Shown here: piece by piece, positions 26,057 through 34,834 of the stretch | Numbering within the stretch: the first letter of the stretch is position 1 | How the letters are laid out: each line of letters begins with the position of its first letter | Assembly (NCBI RefSeq): GCF_016612995.1 | Contig: NZ_JAEOAH010000009.1 | Span: forward strand, 1-64,000 | Length of the DNA stretch: 64,000 bases | Direction of reading: 5' to 3' | Origin: Viridibacillus soli | GTDB taxonomy: Bacteria; Bacillota; Bacilli; Bacillales_A; Planococcaceae | Position numbers and translations under genes: made by a program | The notes under the pieces: model-generated | What the model was told of the DNA's origin: nothing | The model's input: the letters and a program-made list of their open reading frames with translations, nothing else | Database searches by the model: none

Positions 26057-26326
26057 ATGAGAACAAAAAAAGAAAGATTCGTGGAATTAAAAGAGAAGCG
26101 ATTAGCAAGGGCGATGACACATCTTGATTTACTCAGTAACCTTTCGACACATCGTTATGATTTTACGGAAGAGGAAGCTGATCAATTATTAGAAACACTA
26201 AATAATAAAGTGAAGTATGTTGAGGGATTGTTTAAAAGAAGATTAGAAGTAAAAGCAAAGAGAGTGAAAAAAGTAGTTGGAATTTCTCGACAAGCAGCTG
26301 AAGAGGAATCAAAAATTGCTACGTAA
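26057..26326 (+). CDS. Single-module small element protein
   Basis: An 89-aa protein. Residues 4-60 (KKERFVELKEKRLARAMTHL, DLLSNLSTHRYDFTEEEAD) are the same module that occurs twice in the divergent gene at 25206-25682. A basic tail of about 25 residues follows (KAKRVKKVV). An AAGAAGGT site precedes the ATG. The 3' end overlaps the start region of the FtsK-like gene, suggesting coupled translation. Function unknown; its position next to an FtsK-type motor is usual for such proteins. Confidence 0.7.
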   Translation: MRTKKERFVELKEKRLARAMTHLDLLSNLSTHRYDFTEEEADQLLETLNNKVKYVEGLFKRRLEVKAKRVKKVVGISRQAAEEESKIAT

Positions 26327-27746
26327 CTTATTCAATAGTGTTAGAGACGTACGATTATTGATTACAAAACAATTAAAATCAATTGGGAATATTTCCACTC
26401 TGAAAAATGACGGGTGGAGAGAAGTTCAATATCCCAAACAAGCAAGTAGGCTTCTTTTCTACTTGCTTGTTTGTTCAATTGTTTTGGGTACTTGGATTTT
26501 AATTAAAATAAGAGAAGCTATTCCTTCTTTAGTTATTAACCTACCAATTATTTATCGTTCTATCAGTTTTAACTGGCTCATGGATATTCTATTTTTAGTG
26601 CTGTTGGGATATTTCATATATAGTTTTATAAAGTTTTATACAAGACAAAAAGCTAAGAGCAAATCTGTTATTGCTAATAATTTAGCTTATATGATTCATT
26701 CCTTGAAATTGTTTGATGAAACAGTGGTTGAAGTTGAGAATGATGGGGAGAACGTAAAAGAAAGAATTATTGAGAGAGTTATCCAAATATTTTTTAAAGA
26801 GGATAACGAAAAAGTGTATGTGCGAATAGCAAGAAATGGAGATAGATTTACGAAAGAAGCTATCTTATTAGGTGAAAATTTAGAATCGGCTCTAGGGTTA
26901 GAATTAGATACGTTTAATAAAACCATTAATTATGCTGAATATCCTTTTCTAAAAAGAAAAGATGAACGTATTCATTTGGCTTCAATAATTGGTAATTCAA
27001 GCTTATCAGATGAAATTAGAATTTCTGGAAATATATCTTACGAACTTCACAAAGTGCCCCATTCCTTGATTGTTGGTGGTACAGGTTCGGGAAAAAGTTT
27101 TTTCATATTAGGAAAGATAGTATCCTATTTGAGTTTAACTCCAAGAGCAGATTTATACATCATAGATCCGAAAAAAGCTGATCTGTCATTATTGCAATTT
27201 GTAGCAGGATTTGAGAACAAAGTTGCTACAGAGCCAAACCAAATATGCCGAATATTAAGAGAAGTTATTGAACTAATGGAGAATCGTTATAAGGAATACT
27301 TTTCTGATGTATCTGCTTTTGGGAAAACATATCGAGATTTTAATTTGCCTGTTGTCATTGTGATTTTTGATGAGTTTTCGGCTTTCATGCATTCTGTAGA
27401 CAAAAAAATTGCTAAAGAAGCCTTAGATTACGTCTTTCAAATTGTTATGAAAGGCAGACAAGCAGGCGTCATGATAGAAATACTTATGCAGCGTCCTTCT
27501 GCTGACGATTTACCAACGAATATTCGTGCTCAAATGGGTTTTAAAGCGGGTTTGGGAGCTATGGACTCCATTGGCTATAATATGATATTTGATACTAATA
27601 ATATTGAATATAAGACGGTTACAGAAAAAGGTGGAGGATACATTCAAATAGACGGTACACATATAGCCCCTGTTTATTTTGAAACTCCATTTATAGAAAA
27701 AGATTTTGACTTTATTGCTGAAATACAAAAATTAATGAAGCCTTAA
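26316..27746 (+). CDS. FtsK/SpoIIIE-type DNA translocase of the element
   Basis: A motor protein of about 476 aa with two membrane segments (near residues 45-65 and 88-108), then an FtsK/SpoIIIE RecA-like domain: Walker A VGGTGSGKS (about 253-261), IIDPKKADLS, Walker B VVIVIFDE (about 346-353) and the late KGRQAGVMIEILMQRPSADD segment. Such proteins act as coupling or DNA-pumping ATPases of Gram-positive ICEs and small integrative elements. TTG 26316 is preferred (GAGG 9 bases upstream, overlapping the previous stop); the frame is open to TTG 26277. The relaxase gene expected next to it is missing, replaced by a hairpin region. Confidence 0.85.
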   Translation: MLRNLFNSVRDVRLLITKQLKSIGNISTLKNDGWREVQYPKQASRLLFYLLVCSIVLGTWILIKIREAIPSLVINLPIIYRSISFNWLMDILFLVLLGYFIYSFIKFYTRQKAKSKSVIANNLAYMIHSLKLFDETVVEVENDGENVKERIIERVIQIFFKEDNEKVYVRIARNGDRFTKEAILLGENLESALGLELDTFNKTINYAEYPFLKRKDERIHLASIIGNSSLSDEIRISGNISYELHKVPHSLIVGGTGSGKSFFILGKIVSYLSLTPRADLYIIDPKKADLSLLQFVAGFENKVATEPNQICRILREVIELMENRYKEYFSDVSAFGKTYRDFNLPVVIVIFDEFSAFMHSVDKKIAKEALDYVFQIVMKGRQAGVMIEILMQRPSADDLPTNIRAQMGFKAGLGAMDSIGYNMIFDTNNIEYKTVTEKGGGYIQIDGTHIAPVYFETPFIEKDFDFIAEIQKLMKP

Positions 27747-27769
27747 AATGATAAGTGCTATTAATGACC

Positions 27770-27843
27770 GTTATTTTCATGAGGGTTTGAGGTGGTAGCT
27801 CTGCTATCCGAACGGAGTGTCCGAAAACTCTCATGAAAATAAC
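27770..27843. repeat. Long hairpin between ftsK-like and integrase genes
   Basis: GTTATTTTCATGAGGGTTT (27770-27788) pairs with 27824-27843 with one mismatch in 19. Inside are smaller stems (GGTAGC / GCTATCC type). A further GC-richer stretch with GGGCGAGTTCCGAGGGACG follows before the integrase. No T-run follows. Position and form would suit an oriT, a single-strand origin or a structured RNA. Confidence 0.6.
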
Positions 27844-27934
27844 AGATGAGCGTTTAAAAGACTAGGGCGAGTTCCGAGGGACGTAGTTGAGTCCATTTTA
27901 GGAGTTTCTCTAGTGTCAGAAATGATTATTTCAG

Positions 27935-29193
27935 ATGGAAAATAAAACACAGAAAACAACGAAATATCCTGGTGTATATATTGATGATAAAGGCAACTAC
28001 TTTTATCAATCAGAATTTGGTATTGATCGGATTACAGGAAAACGAATAAGAAAAAAAGGAAGAAAAGACGGAAATGGTAAGCCTTTTTCTTCCGCTTTCG
28101 AAGCAAACAAAGAGTTAACTCGATTAAAAAGAGAATATCATAAGGTTAACAGTTATGCTAACTACAAAATGACTTATGAGCAATTTATGAATGAAGTTTA
28201 TATACCATATTACCAAACAGAAGTTGAAGAAAGTACATTCTCTGTTCGACAAAGAATTCTAGAAAGGATAAGGGATAGATTTGCAACTATCTCCCTTCGT
28301 TCTATTTCAGTTGAGGATGTACAAAATTTTCGTACGTGGCTATTAACAAGTCAAGAAAATGGTGGAGCTGGGTATGCACAATCCTATGCAAGTCTAGTTT
28401 TTGGAACATTCCGCCAAAGTTTAGATAAAGCTGTAGAAATGCAATATTTGGAACACAATATTTCTAAAAAGGTTCGGGCAATTCCAAAAGGGAAGGCAAT
28501 AGTACCATATTGGACAAAACAAGAATTTGAAAAAGTGGTAAGCCAAATTTATATAGGTGATTTTTATGAGCATTTAAACTTTGTTATGTTATGGATTTAT
28601 TATATGACAGGTGTTCGTGTAAATGAAGGTACAGCATTGCATTGGAATGACATTGATTTAACGAAGAAACATATACGTGTTCATCATATGCTTATTATGA
28701 AAAACAAAACGGATTGGAAACGAAATTCATATACGAAAACAGAGGATGGAAAGAGAATGATTGCACTGGATGATGACACTATAAAATTTTATATAATTGG
28801 AGAACTAGACATACAGAGATTGGATTAGGTAAGGAAAATGATTTTGTGTTTAGTTATGATGGACTACCGATGATTAAATCGACGATAGCCCGAATAATTG
28901 AGAGATATTCCAAACTTGCAGGAGTGAGAAAGATACAAGCAAAAGGATTGCGTCATTCTCATGCGTCATATCTTATCAATGAATTTAATGTGTCTGTACT
29001 TGTTCTATCTCAACGTATGGGGCATTCAAGTCCTGATATTACTTTAAAGCATTATGCTCATATGTGGAGTGGTGCTGATACTGCAATTGCTGATGCAATG
29101 ACTGGAAATATTGAAATCAAAACTGCAGAACGGACAAAACTTAAATTTAACGGGAATCAAGCATTAAATAAGAGTAACGTAAGGGGTTTTTAA
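27935..29193 (+). pseudogene. int: Tyrosine recombinase (integrase), frameshifted
   Basis: About 415 codons in two frames. Part 1 (27935-28828) has the AP2-like arm-binding N-terminus (YPGVYIDDKGNYFYQSEFG), a SAM-like core-binding domain and the first catalytic arginine (YYMTGVRVNEG, Arg228). Around 28785 the frame shifts by one base: the second frame reads ILYNWRTRHTEIGLGKENDF and continues into 28846-29193 with KGLRHSHASYL (His-x-x-His region with the second Arg), MGHSSPDITLKHY and the nucleophile tyrosine. It is the element's integrase. The lesion in an AT-rich run (ATAAAATTTTATATAA) could be real or a sequencing error. Confidence 0.85.
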
Positions 29194-29261
29194 ATGAGGA
29201 ATGTGTTGCATTGAAAAAAGTTTGATAAAAAATATATTATAAATACGTATTTTACAGCCAA

Positions 29262-29310
29262 AAAGGATTCATTTTGAATAAAGTTTAATCAAAATGAATC
29301 CTTTCCTTTT
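29262..29310 (+). terminator. Terminator after the integrase
   Basis: AAAGGATTCATTTTGA pairs exactly (16 bp) with TCAAAATGAATCCTTT, followed by CCTTTT. It lies 69 bases after the integrase stop. Confidence 0.8.
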
Positions 29311-29440
29311 AAATAATTTATATATATTATAAAAAAGTTTAATCCAAACTTGCTCGAAATATTGTTTTATGGTGATACACATTATCTGTTAATTCCGTAA
29401 TTGTATATTTTATTATTCAATAACCCGGTTACTAGTTTGA

Positions 29441-30751
29441 TCATATAGGACGGATAGTTCCAGCTTTAATACCAGAAATCATACTCCCATATTTCTTTCT
29501 CGTTCCTCTTTCGTTTTCTAATGCTTTTCTCCATTTGGACATAATATTATCTGCAAAATAATTAAAATGTCGGTCTACGTGTGCTTCCAAATATTCTTTA
29601 TAACCATTAAAAGATTCATAAGAACTTATATATCTAAAATAAGTTTCAAATAGAAATGCATCATCAAAATACGTATCAACTATAAAACAATAGGTTGAAT
29701 CATTAGGAAAAAAATATTTCTTCATCTTTTTCAATAAATCAAATTGCTTTTCATCTAGTTGAAACCAATCATTAGGCAGAAGTTTCCTTTTTTCTGGATT
29801 ATCTTTATCATACCTGAGATCATTTGCTAATCTTGAAATATATTTTCCTGAAATTACGACCAAAACATCAGAAATTCGAAGTCCGACATGAGTAGTAGAA
29901 TCTTCATCTTCTTTTATTGATGTAAAATTTAATTTCTTGAACGGTTCTAAGGGTATCCCTTCATCAAGAATCAGTTCTGCCGACTGCATATTAAATTTAT
30001 TAGCAATGCACATTTCTGTAATCCACAAGTCAATGTCAAATGACACCTTGTTCCAATCAAATGAGACTTCAGTAAAAGGAGTGTCTTGAATTAAATGCTT
30101 TGTTTTTCTAATCGTTTGAATTAACTTCCTATACTCCTCTATTTGGACCTTCATTCTCTGAATATGCTTGTTCTTTTCAACAAAAGTTGCTATGTCTTTC
30201 TGAATTTCTGTAAGAACTTCTCTAGTTCCCTTATTTGAATCAAAAATAGATTGAATCACACTATCACTAGCTTCAATCTCCAAATATTTTACAAGGGAAT
30301 ATTTTAAAAGCAATGCCGATTCTATATATCTTTTTTCTTCTAATTCAAGAATCCAACCTGTCAATCTATTGTCTGCAACTAGAGACATTTTATTTATTGA
30401 AAATAATAAATTATCAACGTGATTTTCAAGGAGTAGGTCAAACAAGGAATTATAAAAATCTAGTTCACGACCTTTAAGACTAGCGATACCATATTTGAAA
30501 TTCTTGCCCAAAATATCTTTTCCCTTTAATTCTTTATTGTCAGGAAACTTTCTAGAAGACATGTATTTTCTTTCTAACAATTCATATTTTTCTTCAATTT
30601 CATGGAGGCTTTCTTCCTTTATCTTGATTAAGTCAGCAACATAAACATACATGTTGTCATTTCCCAACTTAATTTTCTTCTCTTCATCATAGGGAGTCGT
30701 TATCCTAATTGTTTCTTGGGGCCCTTTTTCATCAATATATAAGTAATCCAC
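29441..30751 (-). CDS. DUF3800-like putative nuclease, cargo of the element
   Basis: A 436-aa soluble protein. It opens YLYIDEKGPQ (D7, E8), followed by KELKGKDILG (about 74-82), a central helical region (130-225), LILDEGIP (D263, E264) and HVGLRISDVLVVISG (D295). This order, YIDE, ELKG, a middle D and GLxxxD, is the acidic layout of the DUF3800 / RNase H-fold family, though it is longer than typical members. Metal-dependent nuclease activity is therefore plausible but unproven. The start is GTG 30751 with AGGAGG 7 bases upstream. Single gene, reading toward the integrase and placed between it and the right att, the usual cargo position; a phage-defence role is a reasonable guess. Confidence 0.6.
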   Translation of the reverse strand: MDYLYIDEKGPQETIRITTPYDEEKKIKLGNDNMYVYVADLIKIKEESLHEIEEKYELLERKYMSSRKFPDNKELKGKDILGKNFKYGIASLKGRELDFYNSLFDLLLENHVDNLLFSINKMSLVADNRLTGWILELEEKRYIESALLLKYSLVKYLEIEASDSVIQSIFDSNKGTREVLTEIQKDIATFVEKNKHIQRMKVQIEEYRKLIQTIRKTKHLIQDTPFTEVSFDWNKVSFDIDLWITEMCIANKFNMQSAELILDEGIPLEPFKKLNFTSIKEDEDSTTHVGLRISDVLVVISGKYISRLANDLRYDKDNPEKRKLLPNDWFQLDEKQFDLLKKMKKYFFPNDSTYCFIVDTYFDDAFLFETYFRYISSYESFNGYKEYLEAHVDRHFNYFADNIMSKWRKALENERGTRKKYGSMISGIKAGTIRPI

Positions 30752-31035
30752 TATATTCCTCCTATTTGATTGTTTAATGTAAAGATATATAAATATTATT
30801 ATGTTTATTATATATGATTAAAAAGAAAAGATGGCATAGAATCGTAATTTAAACAATATTTGTAAATAATTATTTTGTGAATCCGTAATAAAATTATTTT
30901 CAAAATATGACTTTATTTCAAATTTACAAACTGACATTTTTGAAGAATTTATTGCTATTTTTCTCTTGCAATATTTTTAGAAGAAGTAGAAGGAAGTCCA
31001 ATGAGATATATTGAATAAAACGGAGACCAAATGTA
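30752..31035. other. AT-rich upstream region of cargo gene
   Basis: No gene seen. It should hold the promoter of the DUF3800-like gene (minus strand). Confidence 0.4.
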
Positions 31036-31172
31036 GAATGGCGTAGCGAACCATTGATAGTGAGCAGGGGCATGATAGCCTATTAGGTGCGAGCCAGTTG
31101 TTTTTTAAAAAGCTGGCTGTTGGCTCGTGGGAATCATGCCCCGAAAGGCTCGCTGTCAATGGCATTCGGAAT
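31036..31172. repeat. Nested long inverted repeat (structured element)
   Basis: The outer arms CCATTGATAGTGAGC (31051-31065) and GCTCGCTGTCAATGG match at 13 of 15, the two changes allowing G-U pairs. The inner arms GGGGCATGAT (31067-31076) and ATCATGCCCC (31133-31142) are exact. The centre CGAGCCAG (31090-31097) can pair with CTGGCT (31112-31117) or GGCTCG (31122-31127). It is GC-richer than the flanks and has no credible ORF. RNA structure or a MITE-like repeat is possible. Confidence 0.55.
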
Positions 31173-31307
31173 GGAGCATACAGTTGTATCGAGGGTACGT
31201 TATTACTAATACTATTTGGAAAAGAATAATATCCCACCGGAAACCCCACCAAGTAAGCGTAGAAAGCTGAGAAACCTATTAATATTCAGGGTTTTCAACT
31301 ACCGTAT

Positions 31308-31320
31308 ACTATTGAGTGGG
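31308..31320 (+). other. attR-like core
   Basis: ACTATTGAGTGGG again, followed by GATAGA rather than the AATAAAGA seen on the left. This would be the right end of the element. Confidence 0.55.
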
Positions 31321-31647
31321 GATAGATCATTGTGGAAGAACAAACAAGCTCTAGCTCATATAATATGTAAACGTGTATACGCAGTTTAAACAAAGTTGTC
31401 TTGGCACAGCGGTTCAATCCAACGAGTACCGATATGCCAAGTATAGCTATGACGAAAACGGAGGATGGGAATGATCGTGACGATGCGTGGACAAATCGGG
31501 CATACAGTATATTGTGGCAGCGCTTGTACTCGAAAACAGCAGGAAAAGATGGTGAAAGTAGAAAGGGTTTGATAAAATTAGAGTATAGTCAAAATATTTA
31601 AATATATTCTAATTTACGGTAACTTAAAATGGAAAGGAGGAAAACTA
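31321..31647. other. Flank of the element, no clear gene
   Basis: A 66-codon plus frame (31401-31601) lacks a ribosome binding site and resembles nothing I know. Probably debris. Confidence 0.4.
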
Positions 31648-31923
31648 ATGATGTTGTTACCTTTATTATATGGCATTATCGCTGGAGTAGTTCTAACACT
31701 TGTAGTATGGATATTAAAGAAACAAGGGTACTCCAAAGCTACAAATGTTTATACTTTGGCAACATTGGTTTTAGGAGTATTAATAGTTGCTTATGGATAT
31801 ACAGTAGTAAGAGGGTTTGAGGGATTCGCTTATTTTCTGTTAGGTACTCCAATTGTTTTGTTTTCTATCATAACAATTATAATAACAACTATCAGTAACG
31901 CAAAAAAACACCAATCAATTTAA
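31648..31923 (+). CDS. YesK-family small membrane protein
   Basis: A 91-aa, almost entirely hydrophobic protein with three membrane helices separated by short loops (LLPLLYGIIAGVVLTLVVW, then a KKQGYSKA loop, then two more helices). The layout matches Bacillus YesK-like proteins of unknown function. AAAGGAGG lies 8 bases before ATG 31648. Monocistronic with a strong terminator. Confidence 0.7.
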   Translation: MMLLPLLYGIIAGVVLTLVVWILKKQGYSKATNVYTLATLVLGVLIVAYGYTVVRGFEGFAYFLLGTPIVLFSIITIIITTISNAKKHQSI

Positions 31924-31936
31924 TAATGAATTTTTT

Positions 31937-31973
31937 AAAGCGTCAGTTAAACCAATAACTGACGCTTTTTGTT
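31937..31973 (+). terminator. Rho-independent terminator
   Basis: AAAGCGTCAGTTA pairs exactly with TAACTGACGCTTT around AACCAA, followed by TTTGTT. Confidence 0.9.
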
Positions 31974-32342
31974 ATTCACTTAGCATTTACAGCTATTTTT
32001 CATAGGGAAGATGACGTGGATAGCGGCCAAAAGTAAATGATATTCCACTTACAAAGATTGATGTAAATGAGACTAACCGTAAAAACATTCTTACAACATA
32101 CTATGAAAGTCTATATATGAAACAAATTGAAGTACTCGATAGAAATTTAAATAACTTGAACTGTTTTTTTGTTATGTTAAAAAAGTTTCATACTAAATAT
32201 GTGAAGAGCTTGTAGATGAGGTTCTGCTACAAGCTTTTCGACGTTTTTTTAGAACTTAAAATTTTTGTAAGAAATGAGTAAGAAAAAAGAGATTTTCATT
32301 TTTTACAATTAGGGTAATCCCTTGTTGAGAGGAGGATATAGC
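31974..32342 (+). other. Gene debris, unidentified C-terminal fragment
   Basis: A frame at 32036-32215 reads DIPLTKIDVNETNRKNIL, then YYESLYMKQIEVLDRNLNNL, with no start codon, like the tail of a small helical regulator. Not identified. Confidence 0.3.
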
Positions 32343-32677
32343 ATGGGTTATATACTAACAACAAATAATTTTACAAAAGTATTTAATGGTAAAGAAGTGA
32401 TTTATCAGGTGAATATGAGTGTGGAAATAGGGGAAATCTATGGGTTCCTTGGTCTGAATGGTGCAGGGAAAACGACCATAATGAGATGATGACTAATTTA
32501 ATTAAACCGACGAGCGGAGCATTCATGTCTTTAACAAACATTTTGATTAGAATAACATTTCTCATTTTTTCCGCTGTCATTTTATCAGGTTTAGTAATTG
32601 ATGAATATAAGAGTAAAACGATGCAATTATTATTTACATATCCGCTGCAACGGAAAAAATTAATGCAAGCTAAATAA
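32343..32677 (+). pseudogene. ABC transporter remnant: ATPase N-terminus joined to permease piece
   Basis: ATG 32343 (behind GAGAGGAGG) starts an ABC ATPase of the antibiotic/bacteriocin export type: FTKVFNGKEVIYQVNMSVE, Walker A GLNGAGKTT. The frame breaks at IMR with a one-base shift (resuming as MMTNLIKPTSG). After about 60 residues it jumps, through an internal deletion, into a permease segment (ILIRITFLIFSAVILSGLVI, then EYKSKTMQLLFTYP). At least 600 bases of gene have been lost. Confidence 0.75.
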
Positions 32678-32729
32678 AGATAAGCGCAAAGATGGAATAG
32701 TTAAACTTAAATGAAATGAGGAATAAAAA

Positions 32730-32900
32730 TTGAAAAAAATTAAAGTAGCATTTGTTGTATTAATCGCAATTGGCGGATTAGCTTTTATCATCAAAGGAGC
32801 AGGGGGAAAGAGTTTTGAAAAAGATAATTCTTTTGAAGTAGATCGTATTGAAGAATTAGAAATCAACAATCAATCTTGGGATATCGAGTTCAGCTATTAA
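32730..32900 (+). pseudogene. DUF4097-like protein, N-terminal remnant
   Basis: TTG 32730 behind GAGG gives 56 codons: a signal anchor (KKIKVAFVVLIAIGGLAFII) and the start of a beta-repeat domain (EVDRIEELEINNQSWDIEF), then a stop. Intact DUF4097 proteins are about 250-300 aa and often follow such ABC genes. The whole locus at 32343-32900 is a collapsed operon. Confidence 0.6.
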
Positions 32901-33046
32901 TGAATTAACCCGACTATAAATGGACATAAACAGCATATCCGATAGAATCCTCTATTGTAGCTTTGGAATATAGTTTGATTAAAAAACCTTAACGAATCCT
33001 TTTTTAATAAGAAACGAAAAACACTCCATTTTGAAAAAAGATTGAT

Positions 33047-33598
33047 CTAATCTTTGTTTATTTTGCCTTGGTGTTTATCAAGCATTTGGTTTAAAAATTC
33101 TTCTGATTTTCCTTTTGGAATACTGAGATTCTCCCATTTATTATCTTTTATTTGCTTACCAATAAAAACTATTTGCCCCACGTGATAAGCATAATGTGCC
33201 ATTTGTCTTTCAATAGCCTCTAAAACTAAATGCCTTTCTCCACGAATGTATATATTTTTTAATAAATCTTGTTCACTTAAACCAGTTAATGTATCAATTA
33301 GGGTTGTCCAGCCTTTTTCCCAAACAATAGTTAGCTCGGATTTTGAAGATATATCTTCTATAAATTCTTCATCACGATTTCTATATTCCTTTTCTCCGTC
33401 TGAAGTTAAAAAGTCAGTCCACCTTGAAATCATATTTCCACTCAAATGCTTTACTATTACTGCAACACTATTTGACTCGATATTATAAGACCAAAGTATT
33501 TCCACTTCAGATAATTGATTTATCGTTTTATCTCCAAGGCTTTTTACACTTTTAAATCTTTCAATTACAATCTTTAAATATTTGTTTCCAATATTCAT
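33047..33598 (-). CDS. DUF1572 (DinB superfamily) protein
   Basis: A 183-aa helical protein. VKHLSGNMISRWTDFL and RQMAHYAYHVGQIVFIGK carry the histidines that bind metal in DinB/YfiT-like four-helix proteins, and the sequence follows DUF1572 members of the Bacillus cereus group. Some DinB proteins are thiol-dependent transferases; activity here is unknown. ATG 33598 is preferred (GAGGAGGG 7 bases upstream); the frame is open to 33622. Confidence 0.8.
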   Translation of the reverse strand: MNIGNKYLKIVIERFKSVKSLGDKTINQLSEVEILWSYNIESNSVAVIVKHLSGNMISRWTDFLTSDGEKEYRNRDEEFIEDISSKSELTIVWEKGWTTLIDTLTGLSEQDLLKNIYIRGERHLVLEAIERQMAHYAYHVGQIVFIGKQIKDNKWENLSIPKGKSEEFLNQMLDKHQGKINKD

Positions 33599-33767
33599 AA
33601 TTATTCCCTCCTCAAAATACATAATCTCTTGAAATTAACTTTACTTAATTTTACCATTATAGTTAAAAAATGCAACAACCTTCAACTATCCAGCTCTTTT
33701 AATTCAACAAGAATAAAGAGCCGTCTAAGCAGCCCCGTAATCTTCAACTCAATCCTCCGTTACTTTG

Positions 33768-34184
33768 CTAAAAATCTACTTTTGAATTTAGTATTTCAAG
33801 AAATTCCTTTTGATGACTCTCATTTTTAATCCTAAAGGCTTCATTTTTAGTATATAAAATAATGAATGTACTATCACCAGACTTTTTCCATACATTTAAA
33901 ACATCTGTAGTATCATCTTCAAATGTCAGAGTAACTCTGAAATCCTCTCTATAAGCCATTTCATATGATATATTTCTTTCGTGATTTGCTCCATTTAATA
34001 TCTTTTTAAAAGTTTTTAATTTAGAACTGTCTCTAATAATTATTCCTTCATCAAATTGATTCGTCTCTCTATCTAATTTTTGCACTTTTATGCTCTCAGT
34101 ATTTGAAAACCCATTAGATAATATTAAAAAAACACCAATGATAATTACTACAATTCCTATAAGCAGCAAAAACCATTTCTTCAT
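33768..34184 (-). CDS. Hypothetical membrane-anchored protein
   Basis: A 138-aa protein with one N-terminal membrane helix (WFLLLIGIVVIIIGVFLIL) and an extracytoplasmic beta-rich domain (RVTLTFEDDTTDVLNVWKKS, FIILYTKNEAFRI). No Cys lipobox. It resembles small Bacillus membrane proteins of unknown function. An AAGGGGAG site precedes the ATG. The 50-base gap to the next minus-strand gene suggests a shared transcript. Confidence 0.65.
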   Translation of the reverse strand: MKKWFLLLIGIVVIIIGVFLILSNGFSNTESIKVQKLDRETNQFDEGIIIRDSSKLKTFKKILNGANHERNISYEMAYREDFRVTLTFEDDTTDVLNVWKKSGDSTFIILYTKNEAFRIKNESHQKEFLEILNSKVDF

Positions 34185-34225
34185 AAATTCTCCCCTTTAG
34201 TTGAAGGTTATAATTTAAAAGTATA

Positions 34226-34834
34226 TTAAGTAAGTATAGGTTTTATATTCAATAAACCCTTATCAACGGATGTCTCTATATAACCAACTATCTGATTAAA
34301 CGTAAATACATTAAGTTTTTCATTTATAACTTCCATATCGTACTCCATATCGCCTAATACATAAGGAATGAATTCTTCAACATCTTTGGACTTAACCTCT
34401 TGCAAATCAAAGGTTGTAGGAAGATAACTGAGCCTTTTTCTTAATTCATCTGTAAAACCATAGTATTCTAATAATTTTCCATTCAGTAATCGGAAATCAT
34501 TATGGTATAAATTAAATATTTCTTTATTAGCTTCCATTCTGTTTTTCAACCAAGGGAGATAAAAACCTTTCAGCCATATATCATCAGCGATTAAATGTGT
34601 AAAATATCCCAATATATAATGACTTTCTACTTGCGAACTATATTTATGTAAAAAACCTTTATAATCAATGCTTCTTGAATAATCTTGTACTTCCCCTTTA
34701 AAGAAATGTGATAAGTCTTTAGGTGAAACAGCATCTGGAGCAATGTCTCCAAGTAAAAATGGTGTTCTATCTTCTATCGATAGACACTCTGCAATTCTAT
34801 TAGCAATAACCAAGTGCATTATTCTTGAACCCAT
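34226..34834 (-). CDS. Zinc-dependent phospholipase C-like / HD-like hydrolase
   Basis: A 202-aa protein opening MGSRIMHLVIANRIAECL with FLLGDIAPDAVSPK, SHFFKGE, then HYILGYFTHLIADDIW. Spaced His/Asp ligands (H7, D in GDIAPD, H in SHFF, H and D in GYFTHLIADD) are those of the PF00882-type zinc phospholipase fold, annotated simply as hydrolase in Bacillus cereus relatives. Substrate unknown. ATG 34834 with GAGGGG upstream is preferred to GTG 34846. Confidence 0.7.
   Translation of the reverse strand: MGSRIMHLVIANRIAECLSIEDRTPFLLGDIAPDAVSPKDLSHFFKGEVQDYSRSIDYKGFLHKYSSQVESHYILGYFTHLIADDIWLKGFYLPWLKNRMEANKEIFNLYHNDFRLLNGKLLEYYGFTDELRKRLSYLPTTFDLQEVKSKDVEEFIPYVLGDMEYDMEVINEKLNVFTFNQIVGYIETSVDKGLLNIKPILT

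Larger units (their letters stand above)
25060..31320. mobile_element. Integrative element at guaA (IME/degenerate ICE)
   Basis: Bounded on the left by the guaA 3' fragment and on the right by a second copy of its 13-bp core ACTATTGAGTGGG (25060-25072 and 31308-31320). Contents: two loci of a repeated small module, a short ORF, an FtsK/SpoIIIE ATPase, a 74-bp hairpin region, a tyrosine integrase with a frameshift, and a DUF3800-like cargo gene. There is no relaxase, VirB4 or replication initiator, so it is not self-transmissible as seen. The broken integrase suggests it is now fixed. Confidence 0.7.

Noticed and set aside
29441-30751. Toxin-antitoxin partner next to the cargo gene
   Set aside because: No second ORF with a ribosome binding site is found on either side of it within the element.
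30977-31252. 91-codon minus-strand ORF
   Set aside because: It spans the nested inverted repeat; the open frame follows from the repeat composition, with no start signal.
25060-31320. Complete self-transmissible ICE
   Set aside because: No relaxase, VirB4-like or other transfer genes are present, only an FtsK-type ATPase and a broken integrase.
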